Shown one piece after another: positions 42,661 to 54,235 of a stretch of 64,000 nucleotides of DNA. This DNA comes from Paguma larvata (taxonomy: Eukaryota; Chordata; Mammalia; Carnivora; Viverridae). How positions within the stretch are numbered: the first letter of the stretch is position 1; every line of letters begins with the position of its first letter. Made by a program: the position numbers and the translations under genes. The stretch is from contig CM057823.1 of NCBI GenBank assembly GCA_030068075.1, positions 12,868,485-12,932,484 of the forward strand. The letters are read 5' to 3'. Under the pieces are notes generated by a model, which was not told where the DNA came from, did not search any database, and worked only from the letters and a program-made list of their open reading frames with translations.

Positions 42661-44690
42661 GGAAAGCTCATCTCAGTTTTCTGAATGCAGATTCAACAGA
42701 GGCTCTTCACCATCAGGCTGTTCTTCTCAACTGACTCGAGCGACTTTGTCCCTGAAAATCTAAGATATTCTCTTTCCAGGAAGTCCACCCCCACACCCAA
42801 CCCTTGACCAGTTTACTCCACCGATTCTGTGGCTCCTGAGGGGCACCAGTGGGCCTGAGACAGAAACAGAAACAAAGAACTAAAAGAGGAAAGAGCATAG
42901 AGAAGAAATGGAAGAAGCGGCCATTCCTCCCACAGTGGGTTTTCCCTCACTTCCTGGAAGCCTCGCCCATACCGGAAAACTCCCAGGTTTCCCCTTGTGC
43001 TAGGTCCCCTCACGGGTAGCTAGGCAACCAAATGCAACATACATAAAGAGCATAGAGCTGCCAAGTGCTGCCCAGAAGGGTCTTCAAATGAAAGCAGAAC
43101 TGGGGGCCTATAAATATCCCCAAGGTGACGGAACACACCAACAGATAAGGGACAAATACTACAGATGTTTGAGAGACTGGATCTCCAGCCACAGTAAGAA
43201 TAAAGACAGGCCTGGTAAGGCACTGGTGGACAGACAACTGGAAGGCTGGGAAACCAGATAGCAAAACCCAGGGCGGCTCAGTACCCGGGACAAAGAGGCC
43301 GCAAGTGAGGCTGAACAGCTCTTATTAACACCACACTGCAGGTCTAGGGCAGGGACTTGGTAACATACACGGCAACTGATCGCTGGCCTTTGAGGCAGGT
43401 CCTGGTTCTCAACCCTACTTTGGATGCATGAAATGAACAGATAAACTAGCTCTACAAAATGAACTGTGAATTCCACAGGGGCTCACAGCAGTAAATAGGA
43501 TTCCCGGCTGTACGGAGTTTCCTCTGGCACAAACAGCAGACATAAACAAATATCCACTGAAAATGAAACTTTGTTTCAGCCAAACACACCCATTCAATAC
43601 CACTAAGAACTTGTGGTCTTTCCATTTCTTTTTAAAGAAGGTGCTGTTTTTCATTTTTCCTATGGCTGCTTGGGTGTGTGTTTAGTTTACGTAAGAGAAG
43701 TGAAGACAATGAGCCCAAGTGGAAGGATTTCCAAAATCTACCCTCAGATAAGTCTAAATTTGTTCAGAAACTATACTGGCGTTTCTCTTGGACGTGAAGT
43801 TCCTCCAGAAGGAGGTGCCATGAAGCCCTCATGCTTCAACAAAGCCTAGATTTGTGTATAAAACAACAGTAGATTAAATCCTACACGACGCAGCCCAAAC
43901 ACTACTGCTTCTAAGAATTTTCCTTCAATTTCCAACCCAGGGATAACTCTTTTTTTCATCTGGTATAGCAACTAGCCTTTTCTAACTCTGTTTCATTCCT
44001 TCCACCTCGCCCATGAGCTGTTGAGAGAGTACTGCAAATGCTTAGCACGTAGTAGGTACCCAGGAAATTTCTCAGAAGTCATCAGGTGATGTTGGGCTTT
44101 CAAATTTAAGAATACTAAATTGAGTATTTGGATAGGATGTTCATACTTCAAGGAATCTGTAATGGGTAACACATATGCACACACGAAAACGCTTTGGAGG
44201 ATGCATGAAAACATTCCCTGAAAGAGAAAGCCAAATAATGCCTCCATTTTCTTAAAGAAATTTACTTTAAAAATGATTGCTGCAGAGGGGCCTGTCCAGA
44301 ACTAAAGTTAAATTAGCCTGGTAGCTGCTGTCTGGTGATAACTTTCTTCATGCCAGGAAGTTGGGGAGTATGTGATTAAACGTGTTTCCGCCCCCTAGCT
44401 CCACCCCAGATCCTATCAGTTGGCTAACAGAAGGTTCTGCAGCTGACCAGCTCACACCACTCAAAAAAAAAAAAAAAAAATCCCTAAGAAAAACAAAACC
44501 GTGCCAAAATTTTTTAGACAAGTAATTACAAACTCTAAATCCTCTCCCATGTGTGTACTTTCTACTCATCTTCGCAACACACACAAATGTAAAGCATAGA
44601 AAAAACCTGGCCATTTTCATGACTTCAAACACAAGTATTTTAAACCTTTAACTTACAAGATCACTAAAAATACTAACTAGCTTGTCAATT
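42661..44690. other. unassigned stretch, SINE-free 2 kb
   Basis: No gene supported. 42.8-43.4 kb is GC-richer and open in several minus-strand frames (66-105 codons) that overlap each other and show no known motif. A weak L2-like end at about 43985-44070 and an A run at about 44463-44480. Confidence 0.4.
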
Positions 44691-44706
44691 GATTCCTAGT
44701 TTCTTA

Positions 44707-44920
44707 AAAAAAATTGTTTCATTTTTTTTTAATTTTAGAGCGAGAGCGTGCATGCAAGGAGGAGAGGGACTGAGAGAGCGAGAGAGAATGAAAGAATCTT
44801 AAGCAGGCTCCAGGCTCAGTGTGGAGCCCGACGTGGGGCTCGATCTCATGACCCTGGGATCAGGACCTGAGTCCAAATCAAGAGTTGGATGCTCAACCAA
44901 CCGAGCCGCCCAGGCACTCC
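44707..44920 (-). mobile_element. CAN-SINE, minus strand (second subtype)
   Basis: 'aagcaggctccaggctcagt', 'ggagcccgacgtggggctcg', head complement 'accgagccgcccaggcactc'. Flanks gattcctagtttct / gactccaagtttct are a diverged duplication. Confidence 0.9.
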
Positions 44921-45150
44921 TGACTCCAAGTTTCTAAAGCTTTCCTTCCTACTTTTCCTAGATACCCCCCGACTCTCTTCCCCTCCCCCCTCCCCCAAAA
45001 CTATTCAGCTACAGTCACAGAGAAAATACCAGAATATGAAACTCACAAAGACTTGGCAGACTTGCCTGAGCATTTTCCTTTTCTGACCTCTATTTGTTGA
45101 AGTCCCTAAGTTCATTCCTTGACTGCTTAATTTTCCCCAAAGTACACTTT

Positions 45151-45181
45151 ATTTTTTATTTATCTTTTTAATGTTTATTTC

Positions 45182-45216
<35 letters not shown>

Positions 45217-45396
45217 GCGCGCGAGCGCGCAGGGGATGGGGCAGACAGAGAGGGAGACACAGAATTCAACACAGGCTTCAGGCTCTGAGCTGACAGTACA
45301 GAGCCCAACACGGGGCTCAAACTCACGAAGCTTGAGATCACAACCTGAACCAAGAGTCAGGTGCTTAAGGGATTGAGCCACCCAGGCGCCCCCCCC
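45151..45396 (-). mobile_element. felid CAN-SINE, minus strand, with GA/GC run
   Basis: The CT-rich part has become gaga repeats followed by gcgcgcgcgagcgcgc (45215-45230), an alternating purine-pyrimidine run. The head ends in a C11 run at about 45389-45399. Confidence 0.92.
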
Positions 45397-45600
45397 CCCA
45401 AACTATATACCTTTTTAGTTAACAAAACAAAAAATCCCCCAATGAAGTTTTGCTAAAAGTTGGAACCACAATCAGTTGCAAAGCTGAGAAATACTTTTAT
45501 ACTTCATGAAAAATTTCCCTATCTAGCTCTCTGACCTTAAGTCTACCACTTCATGCCTTTCTGGTCTTCGATTTCAATTAGTGATTGGTCTCTTGATTAT

Positions 45601-46180
45601 ACTTCTTTAGTACTATACAATTTTAGAATGGTTTTAACATTTTGGGTTTTGGTTTTTTTTTATTTTGTTTTTTCAATGTTTGTTTATTTTGGGGAGAGTT
45701 CGAGCATGAGTGGGGGAGGGGCAGAGAGAGAGGGAGAAACAGAATCCGAAGCAGGCTCCAGGCTTCAAGCTGTCAGCGCAGAGCCCGACGCGGCACTCGA
45801 ACTCATGACCTGAGCCGAAGTCGGTCGCTCAACCGACTGAGCCACGCAGGCGCCCTGGTTTTAACATTTTGAATTGGGCTTTGATATTTGGTGAGGAAAG
45901 TCCCCCTTCACTGTTCTTTTTCAAGATTTTCTTGGCTTTATATACATCTTTAAGCCCCGTTGGACTTTAGAAATAGTTTGTCAACTTCTTTTTGAAAGTT
46001 TCATTGGAATTGCATTTAATTTGTGAACTTGGAAGAAATGGACAACTTTGGAATACCATCCAGGAATATAGGCTTTATTATCATTTCTTCAAGTCTTTTA
46101 TGTCCTTCAGAGTACAGTATTTTTTGGTATTTTACCTCCCAAAATACAGTCTTTTTCATTGTTTTCTAACTGACTATGCT
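45601..46180 (-). mobile_element. L1 ORF2 remnant, minus strand, split by a SINE
   Basis: 'caagattttcttggctttat', 'gttggactttagaaatagtt', 'tttcattggaattgcattta', 'ggaataccatccaggaatat' and 'catttcttcaagtcttttat' follow the reverse complement of L1 ORF2. Many stops. The felid SINE at 45645 sits inside it. Confidence 0.75.
45645..45855 (-). mobile_element. felid CAN-SINE, full length, minus strand
   Basis: Perfect 16-bp duplication tggttttaacattttg (45629-45644 and 45856-45871). Near-consensus body, young copy. Confidence 0.97.
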
Positions 46181-46479
46181 GGTATGCTGCTTTCCTTGTC
46201 TGGCCTCCTTACTGAAGCTTGTTATTCTATTTTTTTTTCCCCAATTGATAAGCTTCGATCTTTAAGCACATAGTCACACTGACAGCAACACTGATGGCCT
46301 GGGCCTATTCTTGAAAGACCTGCAAAAAAACTAGAAAAATATGTCCAAAGTATCTGTATTACACAATGTTCACAATAAAAACTGCCTGGAAATAAATGAA
46401 GACAACCCTAAGAGGAAAATGTCAATAACCAAATTGTCTAAAAGACTAAAAACTGGCAAATGTATTAAAATGGTAACTT

Positions 46480-47490
46480 CATTAATAATAATACAAATTA
46501 AAATAACGAAATATGTTTTTTCAGCCAATGACTGCAAAGGAAGCTAGATAACATCTAAAGTTGGAAAGCATCTGAAACAACGACTGCTCCACTGGGATTA
46601 CAAACTGGTAAGTCTTTTTAAGGCAATTCAGCATTATCAAAAAATTAAGTGTACATAACTCATCCAGGAATTTCATTTCTAGGAATCTTTATATTATACT
46701 CAAGTTCTAAAGAATAAATTATACAATGCCTTGTGGTTAAAAAAAAATCCTTAACAATCCCATAAACAGTCCAAGTATATGTAGTTCATTCAAATATCCA
46801 TAATATACACAAATATAAAGCAGGGGAGGGACAGAGAGGGAGAGAGAGAATCCCAAGCAGGCTCTGCAACAGCAGCACAGAGCCCAATGCAGGGCTCAGT
46901 CTCACGAACCATGAGACCATGACGTGAGCCAAGAACAACAGGTGGACACTTAACCAACTGACCCACCCAGGCCAGGCTCCCCAAAGTTTACCATTTTTAA
47001 TTATGTAAGGATATGTAAGGTTAAATTCTAACAATGCATAAAAGACAATTCTACTTTATTAGAAATACCTCACACCTGTGTCTATATACAAAAGATGCTT
47101 CCTGCAAATATCATTAGCAACAGCAAAAACACTAGAAACTGCGCAAGTGTCAGTCAGCAGGAAATAAAATATATTATGGTGCATCCGATGAAATACCATA
47201 CAGCCGTTAAAAAGAACGTGCTACTGCTATACACTCTGATATGGAAGACCTAAGATTTACTGTCAGGTTAAAATAGAAGAGGGAGCAAATCATGCATTGC
47301 ATGTTAGGAAACATTTTTATCTGCATCTAAATGCAGAGAAAGATGCATATTAAAACATGACCTCTGATTACACTTCTGCAACAGGATGAGGTTGGGAGAC
47401 TGAGGAGAAGACTAAGTTATTTGCTGCCTCTACTTCTATATTTGTGTATCTTAAAAGTAGTTACTACTTTGTAATTTTTTTTAACAGAAA
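46480..47490 (+). mobile_element. old L1 3' end, plus strand, split by a SINE
   Basis: 'aactcatccaggaatttcat', 'gaaataaaatatattatggt', 'atgaaataccatacagccgt' and the 3' UTR-like 'agtagttactactttgtaat' are L1 landmarks in order. A SINE lies at 46818. Confidence 0.75.
46818..46982 (-). mobile_element. CAN-SINE, minus strand, tail missing
   Basis: 'gcaggggagggacagagagg', 'caagcaggctctgcaacagc', head complement 'actgacccacccaggccagg'. The A-rich tail part (left) is absent, so it was trimmed after insertion. Confidence 0.9.
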
Positions 47491-49440
47491 AATGAGGAGC
47501 CATGGTATTTATGGTTCTTTGCAACTTTCTAAGTTTATGAGAAACAGGTGTTCTGAGGCATCTCCGTGTTGATTTCGGCTACTGATAATCAGCTATCTGG
47601 TACTGAGTAGTGAAGATTCGCCATGCTGTGCACAGACAGTGAGAAAGAAAACAGCGATGGCATCGGACAACTCCAAACATTCTGGTAAAAACTTAAATAC
47701 CCAGTCAACGTGATCATTCTTGTTCTGTGTCTCTACGGAAGTAAAACATCTGAACATTTTAACAGACTTTTCAGTGATCACAAACACAAGATTTTATTGT
47801 ATTCTTAGATAAGGTAAAAAGACCTATGTGTTCCTTTGAAGCACAAGCTTCCCCCACCAAAAGGAAAACAATAAATGGAAAACATCAAGAGGGCAGAGGA
47901 GGGTACAAGAGTGGATCTCTAAGATGGAGAGCAAAGAACATTCTATTTCCTAGGGATTAACATTTACCCAAACACTGACAACACTAATGGAGGGCCCTGT
48001 CCACCCTTTATCATCTTGTTTAGTTTATCTGGACGATGAGGCAAAACAAACCCAAAATGAAGGAGGGGACATGGCTACTATCTCTGCAACTCTTCCAACT
48101 TAGAAGCCACCAGTATATCCAGACACCACTATGCCCTGCCTCACAGGGATTTCCCAACTCTGAAAACCCCACATTGCAATGTAACAGGACTTGAAATCTT
48201 ACAAAAGGGATTCATTGTGTTGGATTAAAACGGAGCCCTACACATAGTAATTTTAAGTAGAAAACACAAAATCAAACTGACAAATCCCAGAAGCACTTAT
48301 TTTAGATGAAGAAATCAGATGTTCTCCCCTCTGTACAACGTGCTTCATGCATAGTTCCACAAAGCTAGTGGAAAAACACGCTGAAGTACTAAATACTGCA
48401 GGACAGCCACATGCCGAACACCCAGCAAGGCACAGTGTGTACACGCACCGCCATCCAACACGTCAAGTAGGGAACCGCCTAATCCTAGCCCAGGTTTTCT
48501 CAAAGACAAGCCATCACAGCCTCCCAGCCAAGCCCACTCCCAGACCTGTCTTGATCTCTCCCCATCTCCCTGAAGCCTGTTCCCAGACCTAGTGTCTGAC
48601 ATGGTAAGTGATAAAAATGCTTACCGAGTAAGTGAACAAGACGGCGCGTTATTAGACAAGTGAACGAAGTTCAGTACGACAAAAGCCCAGTCTGCAGGAC
48701 AAAGTATTGCAGAGGAGGCTATCGGGCAAGGCGGCGCCAAAGGTTTTAAGCAGAATGACAGGGTACATTTATTTCCATGGTACCAGGGTACATTTCTTCC
48801 TCTTGAAAGGTTACCCTGACTGTCCTGAAGAGCTAGGACCCTAAGGAGGCACAGCCAGTATAGCAGCACAGAAAGTTTTCTTGGCAGCCTGAATGAATGG
48901 TAAGGGAGAAAGATGGAGAGAAGTCAACAGGTTTGAGGATCTGGGGAAGACAGAACTGTCACCTTTGGTGATGGACTAGTTAGGGAAGGAAATGGAAGAG
49001 GTGGGAAACTGGCTCAACACAGGAGGTTTGAGGATGAGGACAAGGACATCACAGTCCTGGACATACTGAGTTTATTTAAGTGTACAGGAGACAGCCAACT
49101 GGAGCTGGTACAGACACCTGGGTATTTGACTCTGAAGCTCAGGACAGAACTCTGGGACAAAGGACATCCTCCGTGGGCATGCAGGATAACAAGAAATAAG
49201 GCACAGGTCAGAGGTTCTGAGGAATGCTATCATTTAAGGACCAAATCGATGAAAAGGAGAAAGTAGAAGCAGAGGCACAGAGGCAGAGAAAGTCCACAGA
49301 ATCATGGAAGCCAATGAAAGAATGTTAAAAACAGAAAAAATCCAAGAATCAAACCTGTCAGTAGTGGGATAACAGGCAATTTCTATTTCTTATATTTTAC
49401 TCTATTTTCCTAAGATGCTTAATCGACATGTATTTATTAC
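47491..49440. other. unassigned stretch, SINE-free 2 kb
   Basis: No gene supported. About 48890-49330 is purine-rich and looks like an old interspersed repeat of the widespread 'ggtttgaggatctgg' type, family not assigned. A short duplicated phrase, agggtacatt(t), occurs at 48759 and 48787. Confidence 0.4.
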
Positions 49441-49457
49441 TCGAAGAAACAAATTTT

Positions 49458-49714
49458 ATTTTTATTTTTAAATTTTTAATGTTTAATTTTTGAGAGAGAG
49501 AGAGAGAGAGAGGGAGAGACCAAGCATGAACAGGGGAGGGGCAGAGAGAGACCAAGCATGAACAGGGGAGGGGCAGAGAGAGGGAGACACAGGATCCGAA
49601 GCAGGGTCCAGGCTCTGAGCTGTCAGCATAGAGCCTGATGCTGAGCTCAAACTCACAAACCAGGAGACCGTGACCTGAGTGAGAATAGTTGGCACTCAAC
49701 CAACTAGGTGCCCC
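49458..49714 (-). mobile_element. felid CAN-SINE, minus strand, with internal 32-bp duplication
   Basis: The block accaagcatgaacagggga(...) occurs twice with a 32-bp period (49519 and 49551), next to a GA run. Duplication tcgaagaaacaaatttt / tcaaagaaaaaaaattttt flanks it. Head complement damaged (caactaggtgcccc). Confidence 0.93.
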
Positions 49715-49789
49715 TCAAAGAAAAAAAATTTTTAGGAAAACCTGCAAAATGTCTGCTGTAACAACTCCATAAATTAAAGAGAGAGAGTT

Positions 49790-49988
49790 GGGGCCCCTGG
49801 ATGGCTCGGCCAGTTAAGTATCAGACTCTTGATTTCCGCTCATGTCAAAAGCTCACTGTTCCTGTTCCTGAAATTGAGCCCGACACTGGGCTCTGGATTG
49901 ACAGTGCTAGCCCGTTTGGGATTCTACCTCTCTCTCCCTGCTTGCGCTCACCCTCTCAAAATAAACAAACTTAAAAAAAAAAAAAAAA
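49790..49988 (+). mobile_element. CAN-SINE, plus strand (second subtype)
   Basis: Head ggggcccctggatggctcgg, 75 bp from the head of the preceding minus-strand SINE, so the two face each other head to head. Confidence 0.92.
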
Positions 49989-50600
49989 GCTAAACTCTAC
50001 TGTTCACAGGACATGTGTTTTGAGTTCCGTTTTTGGGTCTGGTGATCTATCTACTCCGGCTTCATGACCAGTGACACACATTGCCCAGCCTCCTGGCCAA
50101 GGTCCGGAATCCCAGCAGAGCAGAGCTGGCTGGCCTACACACCCATGGTCCAGTGACCTTGGGTTCATTAGCATATTGTTCTGATCAAATGAGCTAAGCA
50201 GTCACAGACCCTGCCTACTTTGTCCCACTTTCCACAACTACGAATGCCGAACCAAAGTTCTCCAACTCTGCACCATTTCCTATAAACAAGAGGCTGCCTA
50301 TAAACATTCACTCAGACACAGGAGGTCCAAGCTCACAAAAAAATGTTTGTTTATTGCCTCTAAAAAGGACTTATGTTTACTTACAAGGTTACCTGCCCCA
50401 GGGAGAAGTGTATCATTAATGAAAATGAGGGTAGTGCACTGAGTCAGCGACAGTAACCAATGACCTGTTGTTCTGATGACACTAAAAAAAAAGGAGGTAT
50501 GACCAAGATATTTCTAAAGGTCAACAAGGGTGTACGAAATAATAGTCTAACCTTCTACCCGTCTTTCTTGACCCACGCCACCACTATGGCATATTTTACA
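49989..50600. other. unassigned stretch
   Basis: No gene. 50150-50330 may be an old LTR-like piece, not assigned. Confidence 0.35.
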
Positions 50601-50623
50601 GCAATTTTTTTAAATTTTATTTT

Positions 50624-50853
50624 TTTTAATTTTTTTTTAATTTTTTTTAATGTTTTTATTTATTTTTGAGAGACACAGAGGCACAGCGTGAACAGGGGAA
50701 GGGTAGAGAGAGAGGGAGACACAGAATCGGAAGCAGGCTCCAGTCTCTGGGCCGGCAGCACAGAGTGCGACGCGGGGCTCGAACTCACAGACCGCGAGAT
50801 CATGACCTGAGCTGAAGTCGGCCACCCAACCGACTGAGCCACCCAGGCGCCCC
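50624..50853 (-). mobile_element. felid CAN-SINE, full length, minus strand
   Basis: Perfect 13-bp duplication taaattttatttt (50611-50623 and 50854-50866), which is tail sequence of the next, older SINE. Near-consensus. Confidence 0.96.
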
Positions 50854-51062
50854 TAAATTTTATTTTAGAGAGAGCAAGCACGCAAGTGCAAGAGAAGGGT
50901 GGGGGGGGGGGTGGGAGGGAGGGAGGGAGAGAGAGAGAAAGAATCCCAAAGCAGCCTCCACACTGTGGAGCCTGACGTGGGACTGGATCCGACGACCCTG
51001 GGATCACGACCTGACATGAGACCAAGAGCTGGACACTCAACTAACTGAACCACCCAGACGCC
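50854..51062 (-). mobile_element. older CAN-SINE, minus strand, with G tract
   Basis: 'gcagcctccacactgtggag', 'ctgaaccacccagacgcc' head complement. The CT-rich part is now a G-rich run (50896-50932). Its T-rich tail complement continues on the far side of the younger SINE. Confidence 0.92.
50896..50932 (+). other. G-quadruplex-type G tract
   Basis: A long G run followed by four GGGA units gives many groups of three or more G with one-base loops. Confidence 0.8.
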
Positions 51063-51175
51063 TTTTTTTTTTTTTTTAAAATGAAGTAAACCCTATCCTC
51101 ATGCAGGACTTGGATTCCCCACCCCAAGATCAAGAGTCACACGTACTCTACCAATGGAGTCGGCCAGACACCCCT
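51063..51175 (-). mobile_element. short old CAN-SINE (SINEC_c-like), minus strand
   Basis: 'ccaccccaagatcaagagtc', 'ctctaccaatggagtcggcc', 'agacacccc' match the reverse of the short carnivore SINE. Third minus-strand SINE in a row. Confidence 0.8.
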
Positions 51176-51580
51176 GTCATTTCTTTTTTAAGTACAGCCT
51201 TTAAAAAAAGAATGAATTTACTTCAAAATAATTCTTGGGATAAGTAGCTTACCTTTCAGAAAATTTAAGAACTTTGGATTATTTTGTTCAAGTGGATTTT
51301 ACTATACTTGGTTTTCAGAAGGAAAGGGTCAGGGAGACGGGGTGCTAAAAATAGACACGACACAGTGGAAGGAGAGTACTTGTGAGAGCCTGACTAGCAA
51401 TTAGCAAAAAGTGGTATCACCAGGATTAAAATAGGAAATCTGAACCCATTCCGGGAACAAGGTCCTGGACTGCCACAGTCACGCAGCCTCACAGGCTGGC
51501 CCAACTCCCCAACACAAGTCCCAGGGCCCAGTGGAGAGCCTTATAAGGCAACCATGCTCCGGGAGAAGATAAGAACAACA
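51176..51580. other. unassigned stretch
   Basis: Nothing recognised. Confidence 0.35.
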
Positions 51581-51582
51581 CT

Positions 51583-51760
51583 GAGCACTTAACATTTCCA
51601 CAGGCCTCTACAAATATTAACTAGTTAGCTCTCGCAGGATTCTGAGAGAGCCCGGCTACTACCATTTCCAAGAGACTGGAGAAGACAGATACTTGACTGA
51701 CTACAGTTAATTATGCCCAAATGGGTAGTAAGGAGCTGGCAGCTCTTTCTCCTTAGGTGC
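51583..51760 (-). mobile_element. MIR, minus strand, diverged
   Basis: 'ctgagcacttaacatttcca' ... 'tattaactagttagctctcg' ... 'accatttccaagagactgga' is a diverged reversed MIR. Confidence 0.55.
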
Positions 51761-51944
51761 TGGGTTCAGGGCCAGGCACACCTCAAGTTGTGTCAGGAAC
51801 TGAGTAAACTGCTTTCCTACTAATGAACAGGAAGGAAGAGGAAGATTTTTCAACTTTGACAGTGAGGAACAGTCTCCACTTTCCCTTCACTACTTCCCAC
51901 AGTGTCTCCATAAAATCCCAATCCTTAGAATAATTAAGACTCCC

Positions 51945-52120
51945 TGAGCGCCTGGGTGGCTTACTCAGTTAAGCACCGGACTATTGGTTTCACCTCAGGT
52001 CCTGATCTCAAGGTTCGTGAGTTTGAGCCCAGCACGGGGCTCTGCGCTAACAGAGCTTGGGCGTCTCTCCCTCTCTGTCCCTCCCCCCTCAAAAATAAAT
52101 GGATAAATTTTTTAAAACAC
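51945..52120 (+). mobile_element. CAN-SINE, plus strand (second subtype)
   Basis: Head tgagcgcctgggtggcttac, shortened body. Duplication aataattaagactccc / aataactaagactcct (51929-51944 and 52121-52136). Confidence 0.93.
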
Positions 52121-52136
52121 AATAACTAAGACTCCT

Positions 52137-52500
52137 ACTTGAACAGCCTAGGAAAAGATACAAGCGAGGAGTAAAGACATGGCATGTAAGAGGACAGAGG
52201 ACTTGCTTTCCCCAAGCTGGTTTCCATCCTGCAAGGGGACAATTAACATCCATCTCGTTCCCTTCATGAACAAATTTGGCAACTGTGATTACAGTGCCTG
52301 TAAAGAAAGAAGACCACTATCTATACAGATTGGAGGGAATTAGGTGGCCTTGATAATTTCTTTTAATTAAGAAAATTTCAATGTAATTCTTATCGAATAA
52401 GGTTTCCTGACCATCTACACTGTGTGACATCTTGTGGCCAGATGCTGGAAATATACAAGAGTCGAATTTTGTGTGCGTCTGTGTGCATATACATTTTTAA
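52137..52500. other. unassigned stretch
   Basis: No gene or repeat recognised. Confidence 0.4.
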
Positions 52501-52504
52501 GTCA

Positions 52505-52640
52505 CCTAGAATGTAATCTCTGCTAGAATCTAAAGTCTCCACAATATCAGGACCCTTAGCTTTGTTCACGGATTATCCCCCACTGCCTACTGTGTGTCCA
52601 GCACAAAGCCAGTGCTCAATACGTATTTGTTGAATAGTCT
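52505..52640 (+). mobile_element. L2 3' end
   Basis: 'tagaatgtaatctctgctag', 'tttgttcacggattatcccc', 'ccagcacaaagccagtgctc', 'aatacgtatttgttgaatag' is the L2 3' order in full. Confidence 0.8.
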
Positions 52641-52699
52641 TAAAGAAAGGAGTTCAACATCCGAACATACACAGATACACGAGGAAGGACAGAAGTACA

Positions 52700-53370
52700 T
52701 ATACTAAGTAGCACCCTCAGTAGCTAAGTCAGAGACCGGACATAATCATCCTATGGAAGGGAAAACAAACAAACAAAAAAACTAAACACACAGAAAGGAT
52801 GAAAGAGTGCACTCTAGCGACAACTTAAACGTTTATCAACTGATGAACGAATAAACACAATGCAGTATATGTCCATACAAAGGAAATACTGTTATTCAGC
52901 CCTTGGGTTCTTGGGGCCTCCACCTGGCTTGCTCAGTCAGTAGAGCACATAACTCCTGATCTCTGGGCCATGAGTTCAAGCCCATAGGGCGTAGAGATTT
53001 CTCTAAAAAAAAAAAAAGAAAAAAACAAAGAACTAAGTGCCAATTCATGCTACGACATGGATGAACCCTAAAATACCACGCTAAGTGAAGTGAGACACAA
53101 AAGGCTGTAGTACTCTATCTATATAAAATGTCCATAAATAGGCAAATCCAAGGAGACAAAAAGTAGATTTGCAGTTGCCAGGGGCTGGGAGGTGGGTTTA
53201 ATGAACACAGGTTGGGGTGTTTTTGTTTTGTTTTTTTCCCTTGGGTGAGAGGAGCAAAAGTGTCCTAAGATTAGAGTCACGATGGTTATACAACTCTGAA
53301 TACACAAGAATTACTGAATTAAGGGTGTGTTTTAAGCTGTGAACTGCACCTCAACGAAGTCATTAAGAAA
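52700..53370 (+). mobile_element. old L1 3' end, plus strand, split by a SINE
   Basis: 'tttatcaactgatgaacgaa', 'tacaaaggaaatactgttat', 'ctacgacatggatgaaccct', 'gcagttgccaggggctggga', then a 3' UTR-like end 'tgtgaactgcacctcaacga'. Not coding. Confidence 0.82.
52911..53024 (+). mobile_element. short old CAN-SINE (SINEC_c-like)
   Basis: 'cacctggcttgctcagtcag', 'tagagcacataactcctgat', 'cccatagggcgtagagattt' and an A tail: the short carnivore SINE, inserted in the L1. Confidence 0.85.
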
Positions 53371-53379
53371 AGAACACTA

Positions 53380-54000
53380 GCCTAGCTGCTGGGTTGGAGG
53401 CTGAGGAAAGGTGATGCACAGGGACGGAGAGCAGACAAGTCTGGAAATGCAGACAAGGGCCTGAGCACAGGGAGCTTAGAATGTCAGCGAAAGAAATCTG
53501 GATCTTACCCACCAAGGACGACGACAACGAAAATCGCGGGGGCCAGTGCTCTCCAGTCTTCAGAGCACTGTCATATACATCAGACCCTTCTGATCAAGGA
53601 ATTTGCAACCGTTTCAGATGCTAGCTGATTTACTGGAGTAACACATTTGGAAGAATCCTGGGCCATGAGTGTGGAATGGGCTAGGGATGCAAGGAAGGCA
53701 GTGGAGGCTAGGGGTGTAACTGCGAGTCCAGACAAGGGGATGGGAGAGATGGCAAAGAGCAGACTGTGTAAGGCGTGAAGTCCACGGCAACCCAGATGTT
53801 TTGGAACCAGAGGTGCTACGTATAACTGGGTGACTCACCTCCTAGAGAAGAAGTCGCCGCGTTACTGATCACTGAGGATTTGGGCAAGTCCCGCATCTCC
53901 AATTCCTCTGTGAGAGCAGAATCCTAAGAGGCACTAGGTTCAAGAGACCTCTTTGGACTATACTTCTCTGCAGAATATTCCTTCCAGACTGGCAATGAAG
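53380..54000. other. unassigned stretch
   Basis: Purine-rich parts at 53390-53800 resemble old mammalian interspersed repeats, not assigned. No gene. Confidence 0.35.
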
Positions 54001-54002
54001 TT

Positions 54003-54113
54003 CAACATAGGAGGACAGATTTCGAACTGCCATAGGTTCAAATCCAGGCTTTGGTATTTATTAGTGACCTAGACCAAGTTATTCACCTCTCTCTGAGCCT
54101 CAGAAATAATGGT
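54003..54113 (+). mobile_element. MIR, 5' half
   Basis: 'cataggttcaaatccaggct', 'gacctagaccaagttattca' and 'cctctctctgagcctcagaa' are MIR landmarks. The SINE that follows cuts it off. Confidence 0.75.
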
Positions 54114-54114
54114 G

Positions 54115-54230
54115 GTTCCAGGCTCTGAGCTGTCAGCACAGAGCCTGATTTGGGGCTCAAACCCATGAACCGTGAGATCATAACCTGAGCTGAAGTTGGA
54201 CGCTTAACCGACCGAGCCACCCAGGCGCCC
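54115..54230 (-). mobile_element. felid CAN-SINE, minus strand, only the head half
   Basis: Starts in the body (ccaggctctgagctgtcagc) and ends with the complete head complement 'gagccacccaggcgccc'. The tail half is missing. Target-primed insertion normally loses the 5' end, so this needs a later deletion. Confidence 0.92.
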
Positions 54231-54235
54231 AGGTA

